A stretch of DNA of 17,529 bases from Brevundimonas sp. Its GTDB lineage: Bacteria > Pseudomonadota > Alphaproteobacteria > Caulobacterales > Caulobacteraceae. The stretch spans positions 1 through 17,529 of the forward strand of contig JADCBH010000086.1 of NCBI GenBank assembly GCA_020253595.1, in the 5' to 3' direction. The position numbers and the translations under genes are program-made. The notes under the pieces were generated by a model. That model saw nothing but the letters and a program-made list of their open reading frames with translations, searched no databases and was not told the origin of the DNA. Shown one piece after another: positions 1-6,490 of this stretch (the first letter of the stretch is position 1; every line of letters begins with the position of its first letter).

Positions 1-1310
1 AAAAAGGCCCCAATCAGGCTGGATACCCGCCCCGAAAACTGACCAGAGTAGCTCTGAAAAGCGAAGAACATGCCCAAGGTCATGTCGCCGCTCATGATCT
101 GAAGAGCCCCGAAATACAGCATGGCCAGCCCGTGCGCGCCCTGCCAGAGGCTCATGCCGGAGCCACCCCACAAGCCAAACGTTGCCTCACGAAAGCTCGC
201 GTTCTGTTGTTCTGCGACAGCGTTCTGCCACAGACCGTGTCGCTCGGCTTCCCGTCCCGCAATCTTGATGGCCCGAGCGCCCCGAACCGTTTCTAGGAAG
301 ATGGAGTCGGTTTTCGCACCGAGGTTCAGGTTTTCCTCAGCGAAACGCCGGGTGATCGGGAAAGTCGCGGCGCGCACCGCGAAGATGACGATGAGATTCA
401 CGACCAACAGGGCGGACAGGATCGGAGAGTAAAGGACCATGACGACCCCAACCGGTATGACCATCATCGCGTCGAGCAGGGTGCCAACCAGACCGCCGGT
501 CAGAAATGACTGAGCCGGCCTTAAGGAGCCGAACCGAGACATCACGTCCCCAACATGTCGTCGCTCGAAGAAGTCGGTCGGCAGGCGAAGCAGGTGCTTC
601 AGCAAATTGCCCGACAATTGGATCGACATACGTTGCCCAGCATGAAGCTGGATAAACCCTCGCAGCATGGAGATAGCCGTCTGAATCACGACGAGCGCGC
701 CGAAGCCGACCATGATGGCGATCAACAAATCTCGATCCGAGCGGCCGATTACGTCATCGATGACCAACTGGCTGGCTAGGGGTGTGATCAGGCCGATCGC
801 CTGCAGCAGCAGAGTCAGCAGGAACATCTGAAGGAGGAACCGCTTCAGGCCCGAGAGCCGGCTCCACAGGTCGCCAAGCCGGACGCGTTCGACCTGAGGC
901 TTTTTCTCGAAGTGAGGAGCCGGAGTAAGCTCCAAAGCGACGCCGGTGAAGTGGCGAGAAACCTCTTCTAGCGGCAGCTTCCGCTCGCCACGCGCTGGGT
1001 CCGCGATGAGTGCGTAACTCTTACCGACGCGGCGAAGAACGACATAGTGGTCCAAGCTCCAGTGCAAGATAGCTGGTGTCTGGAGCTGCCTCAGTTCCTC
1101 TAGGTCACAGCGCAGCGGCCGTGCGGTGAAGCCCATCGCGTCGGCAATACCGACCAAATGCTTTAGGCTTGCACCACCTTGGGACAGCGGAAAGCGGCGC
1201 CTCAGTTCGTGCAAACTGTCACGATGGCCGTGATCCGCCGCCACCATCGCTATGCACGCAAGTCCACATTCGGTTGCCTCCGTTTGGAGGACCGTATGGT
1301 CGCGAAACAT
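1..1310 (-). CDS. C39 peptidase-containing ABC exporter (bacteriocin type), 3' end beyond the window
   Basis: Inner-membrane exporter that should cleave a double-glycine leader from a peptide and pump the peptide out. The 436 visible residues begin with a C39 cysteine peptidase domain (about 1-130). Q9 (oxyanion), C15 in TECGLACIAM, H88 in LDHYVVLRR and D104 in IADPARGE supply the complete catalytic set. The domain ends in the typical SRHFTGVALELTP linker, followed by an ABC transmembrane domain from about residue 165 with characteristic stretches such as PLASQLVIDDVI and ETVRGARAIKIAGRE. The ATPase domain lies past base 1. The ATG at 1310 is preceded by an in-frame TGA 18 bases upstream, so no longer start exists. 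It begins 4 bases after the previous gene's stop, so it is the fourth gene of the operon. An HlyD-type adaptor would be expected downstream but is outside the window. The family call is firm; the substrate is inferred from the neighbouring precursor. Confidence 0.95.
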   Translation of the reverse strand, partial: MFRDHTVLQTEATECGLACIAMVAADHGHRDSLHELRRRFPLSQGGASLKHLVGIADAMGFTARPLRCDLEELRQLQTPAILHWSLDHYVVLRRVGKSYALIADPARGERKLPLEEVSRHFTGVALELTPAPHFEKKPQVERVRLGDLWSRLSGLKRFLLQMFLLTLLLQAIGLITPLASQLVIDDVIGRSDRDLLIAIMVGFGALVVIQTAISMLRGFIQLHAGQRMSIQLSGNLLKHLLRLPTDFFERRHVGDVMSRFGSLRPAQSFLTGGLVGTLLDAMMVIPVGVVMVLYSPILSALLVVNLIVIFAVRAATFPITRRFAEENLNLGAKTDSIFLETVRGARAIKIAGREAERHGLWQNAVAEQQNASFREATFGLWGGSGMSLWQGAHGLAMLYFGALQIMSGDMTLGMFFAFQSYSGQFSGRVSSLIGAF

Positions 1311-1314
1311 CCCG

Positions 1315-1614
1315 CTAGGTGCTCTTCACTCGCTTGCCGCTCCGGTCAGCGACGGCAGCGCCGATTAGAACCACCACGAAGCCGGCCAACCAAGGCAGAA
1401 GCGAGACAGCCGTGCCTCTGCCCAACGCACCCAAATAAGCAAAGAAGTGCGCGAAGTTTTCGCTCTCGCGCGCGGCGGCGTCGAGGGTAGCCACAAAAAC
1501 CGTCGAGGTGAAAAACAGCGAACCCGATAGAAGTGCGATCAGCAGTCCCGGCCGACCCGCAATTCGGTATCCGATATAATGACTAATCAGGGCGCCTACG
1601 AGGGTCCAGATCAC
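1315..1614 (-). CDS. Small three-helix membrane protein of the bacteriocin operon, immunity candidate
   Basis: About 99 residues with three predicted hydrophobic segments (roughly 2-20, 22-44 and 66-90), a polar loop DAAARESENFAHF after the second, and a basic tail ending GKRVKST. I do not recognise a family. I chose the GTG at 1614 because AGAGGA lies 9 bases upstream of it; a TTG at 1638 would give 107 residues but has no ribosome binding site. With the GTG start the gene overlaps the preceding small gene by 32 bases, and its stop lies 4 bases before the exporter start, which suggests translational coupling. Its place between a double-glycine precursor and the exporter is where immunity or accessory proteins of bacteriocin systems are often found. 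That role is inference only. Confidence 0.7.
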   Translation of the reverse strand: MIWTLVGALISHYIGYRIAGRPGLLIALLSGSLFFTSTVFVATLDAAARESENFAHFFAYLGALGRGTAVSLLPWLAGFVVVLIGAAVADRSGKRVKST

Positions 1615-1792
1615 GCTTGCGCTTCCTCTCTTGTGCAAAACCGGCGAGGCCCAGAATTCCGGCCGCCACGTAGGGTCCCCAGACTATAGCGCCACGTTCT
1701 TCTATGAAGGCAGAGTAACCGGCTAAGCAAAAGCAGCCAGCTGCTACAACGAGGCCAACAGCTCCAAACTGACCGATCACTCTGCGCAACAT
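1583..1792 (-). CDS. Very small two-helix membrane protein of the bacteriocin operon, immunity candidate
   Basis: A 69-residue protein with two hydrophobic segments (about 8-29 and 37-54) separated by a short charged loop (FIEERGA), ending in a strongly basic tail (QERKRKRDLDPRRRPD) that probably faces the cytoplasm. The ATG at 1792 is preferred because GAGG lies 6-7 bases upstream; the in-frame GTG at 1798 sits inside that ribosome binding site. It begins 15 bases after the precursor stop codon and overlaps the next gene by 32 bases, so it belongs to the same transcript. The family is not recognised. Small helical proteins in this position often protect the producer from its own toxin; that is inferred from position and shape, not from homology. 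Confidence 0.7.
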   Translation of the reverse strand: MLRRVIGQFGAVGLVVAAGCFCLAGYSAFIEERGAIVWGPYVAAGILGLAGFAQERKRKRDLDPRRRPD

Positions 1793-1807
1793 TGTCACCT
1801 CAACGAT

Positions 1808-2164
1808 TTAGGGCGTTCGATCTTGATTGGCGTCTTCGAGATCTTCTTGAGCGTCTGCGGCAGCGAGAACGGCTGACCCAATTCCTCTGAGAACGGTAGT
1901 CGCTCCCATGCCGAGCAAGCCACCGAGCCCGATCTGAATAAAATCGGTCACCACGCCCCCGACGTCAATATCCCATCCTTGGTTGACCCTATTCTCCCAT
2001 TCCGGGCTGAGATGATAGCGGCCTTGGCTGTCCTGCACGTAGTGAGTGGTGTCGTTCCAGCTCGGCACCGGCGTGGTATCTCCGCCGGTCGTCGGTCCCG
2101 GATCGGAGCCGGTTTCTTGACCACCGACCACCAGTTCGCATTCCGAAAAAGTCAGGCTTCTCAT
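1808..2164 (-). CDS. Double-glycine-leader bacteriocin-like precursor with glycine-rich hydrophobic domain
   Basis: A 118-residue precursor. The first 15 residues, MRSLTFSECELVVGG, are a textbook double-glycine leader: L at -12, E at -8, hydrophobic residues at -4 and -5, and GG at -2/-1. Cleavage by the C39 exporter of the same operon would release a 103-residue product. Its N-terminal part is Gly/Pro/Thr-rich and polar (to about precursor residue 40), the middle is polar with several Trp and Tyr, and residues about 67-105 form a Gly-rich hydrophobic stretch (IQIGLGGLLGMGATTV, then GIGSAVLAAADA) with a GxxxG motif. An acidic tail follows. The ATG at 2164 has a strong GGAGGG just upstream; an upstream in-frame ATG at 2239 would bury the leader. 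The features fit Cdz-like or class II bacteriocins, but killing activity is inferred. Confidence 0.85.
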   Translation of the reverse strand: MRSLTFSECELVVGGQETGSDPGPTTGGDTTPVPSWNDTTHYVQDSQGRYHLSPEWENRVNQGWDIDVGGVVTDFIQIGLGGLLGMGATTVLRGIGSAVLAAADAQEDLEDANQDRTP

Positions 2165-2167
2165 GAT

Positions 2168-2173
2168 CCCTCC
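2168..2173 (-). promoter_or_regulatory. Ribosome binding site that fixes the precursor start
   Basis: GGAGGG on the minus strand lies 3 bases before the ATG at 2164 (about 5 bases measured from its GGAG core). It supports this start over the in-frame ATG at 2239 and places the double-glycine leader exactly at the N-terminus. Confidence 0.7.
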
Positions 2174-2395
2174 GAGGGGGTTTGGGTTGACGGAACAATC
2201 AGAACGTGTCTCCGGATGCCTGACAGTTTCTACCAGCACCCCTCGCTCCGGTTGTGGATTGATCGTCTAAATTGTGGACAGTTCGCTAAGCGCTTATATC
2301 TCGCTAGCCTGGCTAATGCTGCTCCGCCCTACTGACTAACCCTGTGCGTCGCCCTCCCTGCCCGGCTCTCTAGAGTGCCGTTCGGAGGAGCCGAA

Positions 2396-3005
2396 ATGAT
2401 GCAACGCCCGCAATCCGCCTGCCCGAGTCTCGCCTGATGGCCCCGGGAGCGAACATTCAGCCCGCTCGGGCGATCGTCACCACCGACCTTTCGCCTATCG
2501 TCGACATGGAGGACGGCTCGGCCCAGATGTGGCGGAGCGTGGGCCGATTGGCCGATTAGATCGGCCAGACCGAAAAGCCATTCTCCGGCGCACTGCCGAG
2601 CGCCGCGGTGCCGAACAAGGCGCGGCCGTAGCTGCGGGCGAGGAGGACGTGCCCGAGCGCGGCATCACGGACACCCTGCTCTCGGGCAGCGAGGTCTATC
2701 AGGCCCGACGGGCCGCTTTTGGTCGCGCCTACCTCGCCGGCGTTCAGACCGATCTCGACGGTCACGAGGCTGAAGTGCGCCGCCGCAACGTGGCAGACCC
2801 GGAAGCGTACCAGCGCGAGATGCAGGCCATTCGCTCGGGTTTCATCGAGGGTGCCGATCCTGAGTACGCGGTCGAAGTGGAGGAGAACGCCAACCGCCGC
2901 ATTCAGGCTGGCCTCTCGTCCGTCGCCGACGCCGCCCAGAGCATGGCTCCAGCTCATGAGAGGCGCTACTGCCACCAAATCGGGCCTCGGAGGACCGCTT
3001 GGTAG
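2396..3005 (+). pseudogene. Decayed phage-like gene remnant
   Basis: Broken coding sequence split over frames. A mini-ORF of 13 codons starts at 2396 behind a good GGAG and ends in TGATG, coupling to an ATG at 2437. That frame reads MAPGANIQPARAIVTTDLSP and MWRSVGRLAD, hits TAG at 2557-2559, continues as IGQTEKPFSGA and then loses sense. From about 2590 another frame continues with AERRGAEQGAAVAAGEE, an Ala/Glu/Arg-rich helical region (SGSEVYQARRAAFGRAYL, RSGFIEGADPEYAVEVEE) and ends at 3005 after unrelated sequence. The composition and wording resemble N-terminal parts of large phage virion proteins of alphaproteobacterial phages; this is a resemblance from memory and the exact family is unknown to me. 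A nonsense codon plus a frameshift plus truncation indicate a dead gene. Confidence 0.55.
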
Positions 3006-3101
3006 GCGCGCCAAGGCCCATGCAACTGGAACGTGGACTTTCCGCTCGGTTCCCGATTACCGCCTGTGGCGCAGAGCAGACGGCGGTCTGGTTCCAAGTG
3101 G

Positions 3102-3129
3102 AGGTCCGCTTTCCACCCCTAGCGGACCT
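3102..3129. repeat. 9-bp perfect hairpin repeat
   Basis: AGGTCCGCT at 3102-3110 is the exact reverse complement of AGCGGACCT at 3121-3129, with the loop TTCCACCCCT between. No T-run follows on either strand, so it is not a classical terminator. The form (GTCCGC, TTCCACCC, GCGGAC) looks like a dispersed intergenic repeat that I recall from Caulobacterales and Sphingomonadales genomes; that recollection is unverified. The stretch 3006-3207 around it holds no supportable gene. Confidence 0.55.
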
Positions 3130-3207
3130 TCGGGATGTCTGCAGTCGAAGGAGAGAGAGGGGCGAACCGCTCCTTCATTCCGCCGCCGCCCCTCCCATAT
3201 CCAGCCC

Positions 3208-4209
3208 ATGACCGCCCTCTCCATCCTCGACCTCGCCCCCGTGCCGGAGGGCTCCGACGTCTCGCGCTCGCTCGGCAATACCCTCGACCTGGCCCGCCAT
3301 GCCGAGCGGCTGGGCTATCGCCGCTACTGGTTGGCGGAGCATCACAACATGGCGGGCATCGCCTCGGCGGCGACCTCGGTGGTGATCGGGGCGGTGGCGG
3401 CGGCGACGAAGACGATCCGGGTCGGGGCCGGCGGGATCATGCTGCCCAACCATGCGCCCCTGGTGATCGCCGAGCAGTTCGGGACGCTGGCGGCGCTCCA
3501 TCCCGGGCGGATTGACCTGGGGCTGGGCCGGGCGCCGGGGTCGGACATGGCGACCGCGCGGGCGCTGAGGCGCAACCTCGCCGGCGACGCCGACAGCTTC
3601 CCCCAGGACGTGGTCGAGCTGATGCACTGGTTCGAACCGGCGACCGAGGACCAGCGGCTGCGCGCCAACCCCGGCGAGGGCCAGGACGTGCCGATCTGGA
3701 TCCTGGGGTCATCAACCTTTGGCGCGCAGCTGGCGGCGCATCTGGGCCTGCCCTATGCCTTCGCCAGCCATTTCGCGCCCGGCGACATGATGTCGGCGAT
3801 CCGCATCTATCGCGAGACCTTCCGGCCCTCGGCGCGGTTGGACCGGCCCCATGTCATGCTCGGCTTCAACGTCTTCGCCGCCGAGACGGATGAGGCGGCG
3901 CGGCTGCTGTTCACCTCGGTCCAACAGGCCTTCGTCAACCTGAGGACCGGGCGGCCCGGCAAGCTGCCGCCACCGCTTGAGGGCTATGCCGAGCGGCTGG
4001 AGCCGGCCGCGCGGGCCATGATCGATCAGGCCCTGTCGTGTTCGGCGGTGGGCGGACCGGCGACCGTGCGCGATCAGCTGCGCGCCTTCGTCGAGCGGAC
4101 CGGGGCCGACGAACTGATGATCACAAGCCAGATCTGGGACCACGCCGCGCGGGTGCGGTCGCTGGAAATCCTGGCAGAGGCCACCGCGCAGTTGGCTCGC
4201 GCGGCCTGA
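3208..4209 (+). CDS. Luciferase-like (LLM class) flavin-dependent monooxygenase
   Basis: A 333-residue cytosolic single-domain enzyme of the bacterial luciferase-like superfamily, in the MsnO8/YhbW-like branch, expected to use reduced FMN and oxygen on an unknown substrate. Seen in sequence: the N-terminal strand LSILDLAPVPEG, then ARHAERLGYRRYWLAEHHNM, the flavin-site region MLPNHAPLVIAEQFGTL and LHPGRIDLGLGRAPG, and later VPIWILGSS and PYAFASHFAPG. The length is normal for the family. The ATG at 3208 is chosen because homology-like sequence begins there; the same frame is open back to 2719 but that part crosses the phage remnant and looks noncoding. No Shine-Dalgarno sequence is visible, so the message may be leaderless. 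It converges on the CAP lipoprotein gene across a repeat-filled gap. Confidence 0.93.
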   Translation: MTALSILDLAPVPEGSDVSRSLGNTLDLARHAERLGYRRYWLAEHHNMAGIASAATSVVIGAVAAATKTIRVGAGGIMLPNHAPLVIAEQFGTLAALHPGRIDLGLGRAPGSDMATARALRRNLAGDADSFPQDVVELMHWFEPATEDQRLRANPGEGQDVPIWILGSSTFGAQLAAHLGLPYAFASHFAPGDMMSAIRIYRETFRPSARLDRPHVMLGFNVFAAETDEAARLLFTSVQQAFVNLRTGRPGKLPPPLEGYAERLEPAARAMIDQALSCSAVGGPATVRDQLRAFVERTGADELMITSQIWDHAARVRSLEILAEATAQLARAA

Positions 4210-4238
4210 CCCAGGGCTGATCGCATACCTTGTTGTCA

Positions 4239-4376
4239 TCCCGGAAATCGCGCCAGCGATTATCCGGGACGCAAAGGCGATGGATCGGAAGCCCCGGAAG
4301 GCGCGCAGCGTCTATCCGGGGCCATGCGGAGTGAACCGGCCGTTCTCCCGGATAATCGCTCGCGCGATTTCCGGGA
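4239..4376. repeat. Pair of inverted REP-like palindromes
   Basis: A 31-base unit at 4239-4269 (TCCCGGAAATCGC at one end, GCGATTATCCGGGA at the other) returns in inverted orientation at 4346-4376 with 30 of 31 bases identical. Each unit is itself an imperfect palindrome, so both single hairpins and one long stem are possible. The pair lies between two convergent genes and could end transcription from both sides. Confidence 0.8.
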
Positions 4377-4403
4377 GATTTCTATTGAACGATCCTGCGT
4401 CCC

Positions 4404-4470
4404 GGCTCTCCGCTGCGCTTCGGCCGGGATGACAAGGAGGGGCTCTCCGCTGCGCTGCGGCCGGGATGAC
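4404..4470. repeat. Two tandem 30-base repeats, period 37
   Basis: Units at 4404-4433 and 4441-4470 match in 29 of 30 bases; each begins GGCTCTCCGCTGCGC and ends GGCCGGGATGAC. The first unit with the preceding bases can form a TCCCGGC/GCCGGGA hairpin. With the neighbouring palindromes they fill the 281-base gap 4210-4490, in which no gene is seen. Confidence 0.75.
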
Positions 4471-4490
4471 CAAACAGCTTCGCGGCTGAC

Positions 4491-5138
4491 TCAGGGCCGC
4501 CGGCCGTCGATGTTTCCGGGCGGGGCGTAGCGGCAGGCGAGCAGTTGTTGATCGCCGCGCGTCTCGACCGCACAGCCGACGTGGGTCGTGCCCGCCCAGA
4601 TGATCTGGGTGTAGTGACCGACCGCCGTCCAGTCGCCGGTGCGACTGACATCGGGGAAGACGCCGGGGCGATAGTCCGCGCGTTCCTCGATCCAGTCCCC
4701 GACCATGTCTTCCGGCGTGAAGACCCGGCCGCCCCAGCCGGTCCAGAGGTTCTCGCCGTGTCCGTGCGGGCGGGGGTCGTGGGCGAAGCGGCCGGTGTCG
4801 ATCAGTTCGCGCGCCCAGTCGCGGGCCTCGGCTTCGAGGGCGTCGCTCCAGATCAGGGGCGGGGCGCCGGCGCGGCGGCGCTCCGCGTTGTGGGCGTCGA
4901 GAAGGCGCGCCTCCACGGCCTGCGACGGCTGGGCGTCGCGGGGCGGGGCGATGGGGACAGCGGCGCGCGGAGACTGCGACGGCGGCTCGATCCAGCGCGG
5001 ACCCCCGGGCGCAATAGGGACCGGGGCCGGGACAGGCGCAGGCGCAGGCGCAGGCGCAGGGGCCGGGGCTGGGGCTGGGAAGAGGGTGCACGCCGAGGTC
5101 AGACAGACGGCGACGAGCGCAGACGCGTGGCGTATCAT
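4491..5138 (-). CDS. CAP (SCP/PR-1) domain lipoprotein with Ala-Pro repeat linker
   Basis: A 215-residue exported protein. Residues 1-17 (MIRHASALVAVCLTSAC) form a signal peptide with a lipobox-like end at C17, although Thr at -3 is less usual than Leu. An Ala-Pro repeat (about 20-42) and a Pro-rich stretch act as a flexible spacer. The CAP domain follows: LLDAHNAERRRAGAPPL, LEAEARDWARELIDTGRFAH, HGENLW, then the signature GHYTQIIWAGTTHVGCA and ACRYAPPGN near the C-terminus. The two histidines (in FAHD and GHYTQ) and the HGENLW glutamate match the usual CAP cavity. Bacterial CAP proteins are cell-envelope proteins whose biochemical role is mostly unknown. It is transcribed divergently from the thiolase gene. 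The spacer is encoded by a hexanucleotide repeat. Confidence 0.9.
   Translation of the reverse strand: MIRHASALVAVCLTSACTLFPAPAPAPAPAPAPAPVPAPVPIAPGGPRWIEPPSQSPRAAVPIAPPRDAQPSQAVEARLLDAHNAERRRAGAPPLIWSDALEAEARDWARELIDTGRFAHDPRPHGHGENLWTGWGGRVFTPEDMVGDWIEERADYRPGVFPDVSRTGDWTAVGHYTQIIWAGTTHVGCAVETRGDQQLLACRYAPPGNIDGRRP
5035..5058. repeat. Four perfect GGCGCA hexanucleotide repeats inside the lipoprotein gene
   Basis: Four tandem copies of GGCGCA (plus strand), flanked by degenerate copies over about 5018-5082. On the coding (minus) strand they spell Ala-Pro. Because the unit is two codons long, copy changes alter spacer length without a frameshift. Confidence 0.85.
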
Positions 5139-5192
5139 GGGCTTCTCAATAGCCGAGGAACGCGGCCGTTCCGAGACGGCGTAACTCTTATC

Positions 5193-5222
5193 TTGACGTT
5201 GACGTAAACGTCGGCTTTAGAC
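5193..5222 (+). promoter_or_regulatory. Promoter with overlapping palindromic operator for the beta-oxidation genes
   Basis: TTGACGT at 5193-5199 and GCTTTAGAC at 5214-5222 are separated by 14 bases, close to the Caulobacter housekeeping consensus TTGACGS-N10-14-GCTANAWC. Overlapping this is an 18-bp palindrome at 5195-5212, GACGTTGACGTAAACGTC, with a single mismatched pair. ACGT-rich palindromes of this type are known for the MerR-family regulator LiuR and other regulators of fatty-acid or branched-chain degradation; which protein binds here is not visible. A repressor on this site would block RNA polymerase. Confidence 0.55.
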
Positions 5223-5259
5223 GCCTGCACGCTATCCGTCCTCTTTGGAGACTGATCCC

Positions 5260-6465
5260 ATGACCGACGCCTACATCTATGACGCGGTTCGCACCCCGCG
5301 CGGCAAGGGCAAGAAGGACGGCTCGCTGCACGAGATCACCGCCCTGTCGCTGGCCACCCAGGTGCTGGAAGCGATCCGCGACCGCAACGGCCTGGACACG
5401 TCCAAGGTCGATGACGTCATCCTGGGCTGCGTCTCGCCGGTGGGCGAACAGGGTGCCGACATCGCCCGCACCGCCGTGCTGAACTCGGGCTGGGCCCAGA
5501 CGGTGGCGGGCGTGCAGATCAACCGCTTCTGCGCCTCGGGCCTGGAAGCCGTGAACATGGCCGCCGCCAAGGTGAAGTCCGGCGAGGCCGACTTCGCGGT
5601 CGGTGGCGGCGTCGAAGCCATGAGCCGTGTGCCGATGGGTTCGGACGGCGGGGCCTGGCCGGTCGATCCGTCGTCGGCGTTCCCGACCTACTTCGTGCCG
5701 CAGGGCGTCTCGGCCGACATGATCGCGTCCAAGTGGGGCTTCAGCCGCGACGACGTCGACGCCTATTCGGTCGAGAGCCACAAGCGCTCGGCCCGGAGCT
5801 GGGCCGAAGGCCGGTTCAAGAAGTCGGTCGTGCCGGTCAAGGACCAGCTGGGCCTGACCATCCTGGACCACGACGAGACCATCCGTCCGAACACGGACAT
5901 GCAGACGCTTGGCGCGCTGAACCCCTCCTTCGCCATGATGGGCGAGATGGCCTTCGACGCCGTGATCAACCAGCGCTACCCCGAGGTCGAGCGGGTCAAC
6001 CACGTCCACACCCCGGGCAACAGCTCGGGCATCGTCGACGGATCGGCGGGCGTGCTGATCGGCAGCCTGGAGGCCGGCAAGGCGCTGGGCCTGAAGCCCC
6101 GCGCCAAGATCCGGGGTGCCGCCTCGATCGGTTCGGAGCCCTCGATCATGCTGACAGGCCCGGAGTTCGTGGCCAACAAACTGCTGGCCAAGCTGGGCAT
6201 GTCGACGAGCGACATCGATCTGTGGGAGCTGAATGAGGCCTTCGCGGCCGTGGTGCTGCGCTTCATGCAGGCGCTGGATATCCCGCATGACCAGATCAAC
6301 GTCTGCGGCGGTGCCATCGCCATGGGCCACCCTTTGGGCGCGACCGGTGCCATGATCACGGGCGTGGTACTGGACGAGCTGGAGCGCTCCGACAAGGAGA
6401 CGGCTCTCATCACCCTGTGCATCGGCGGCGGCATGGGCACCGCCACGGTGATCGAGCGGGTTTGA
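5260..6465 (+). CDS. Acetyl-CoA C-acyltransferase (thiolase)
   Basis: A 401-residue cytosolic thiolase that splits 3-ketoacyl-CoA with CoA into acetyl-CoA and a shortened acyl-CoA, the last step of beta-oxidation. The catalytic residues are all present: nucleophile C91 in NRFCASGLEAV, H357 in GGAIAMGHPLGATGA and the acid/base C387 in CIGGGMG. N-terminal DAVRTPRGK and the length are typical of the family. The ATG at 5260 has GGAG 9 bases upstream; the in-frame TTG at 5245 overlaps that site and is rejected. The gene stands 193 bases before the multifunctional hydratase/dehydrogenase gene on the same strand, the usual partner, so the two act in one pathway. Whether it serves long-chain fatty acids or other acyl-CoAs cannot be told from sequence. 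Confidence 0.96.
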   Translation: MTDAYIYDAVRTPRGKGKKDGSLHEITALSLATQVLEAIRDRNGLDTSKVDDVILGCVSPVGEQGADIARTAVLNSGWAQTVAGVQINRFCASGLEAVNMAAAKVKSGEADFAVGGGVEAMSRVPMGSDGGAWPVDPSSAFPTYFVPQGVSADMIASKWGFSRDDVDAYSVESHKRSARSWAEGRFKKSVVPVKDQLGLTILDHDETIRPNTDMQTLGALNPSFAMMGEMAFDAVINQRYPEVERVNHVHTPGNSSGIVDGSAGVLIGSLEAGKALGLKPRAKIRGAASIGSEPSIMLTGPEFVANKLLAKLGMSTSDIDLWELNEAFAAVVLRFMQALDIPHDQINVCGGAIAMGHPLGATGAMITGVVLDELERSDKETALITLCIGGGMGTATVIERV

Positions 6466-6490
6466 TTTTCGCAGGGTCGCTCCGTCGTCT

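Noticed and set aside
2165..2239. Longer start (ATG 2239) for the bacteriocin-like precursor
   Set aside because: It would put 25 residues before a canonical double-glycine leader, and the strong ribosome binding site is at 2168-2173.
1979..2335. 118-codon plus-strand frame opposite the precursor
   Set aside because: Antisense to the precursor and its upstream region, no ribosome binding site or motif.
2174..2340. Promoter for the bacteriocin operon
   Set aside because: Several A/T-rich hexamers exist on the minus strand but none has a convincing -35/-10 pair with proper spacing.
2719..3207. N-terminal extension of the monooxygenase
   Set aside because: The frame is open but crosses the phage remnant and the hairpin; family-like sequence starts at 3208.
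4404..4470. Possible CRISPR-like direct repeats
   Set aside because: Only two 30-base copies with a 7-base spacer; fits tandem intergenic repeats, not a CRISPR array.
4312..5091. Minus-strand frame with CACACACA-type N-terminus over the lipoprotein gene
   Set aside because: It is the hexanucleotide repeat read in another frame; the CAP-domain frame is the real one.
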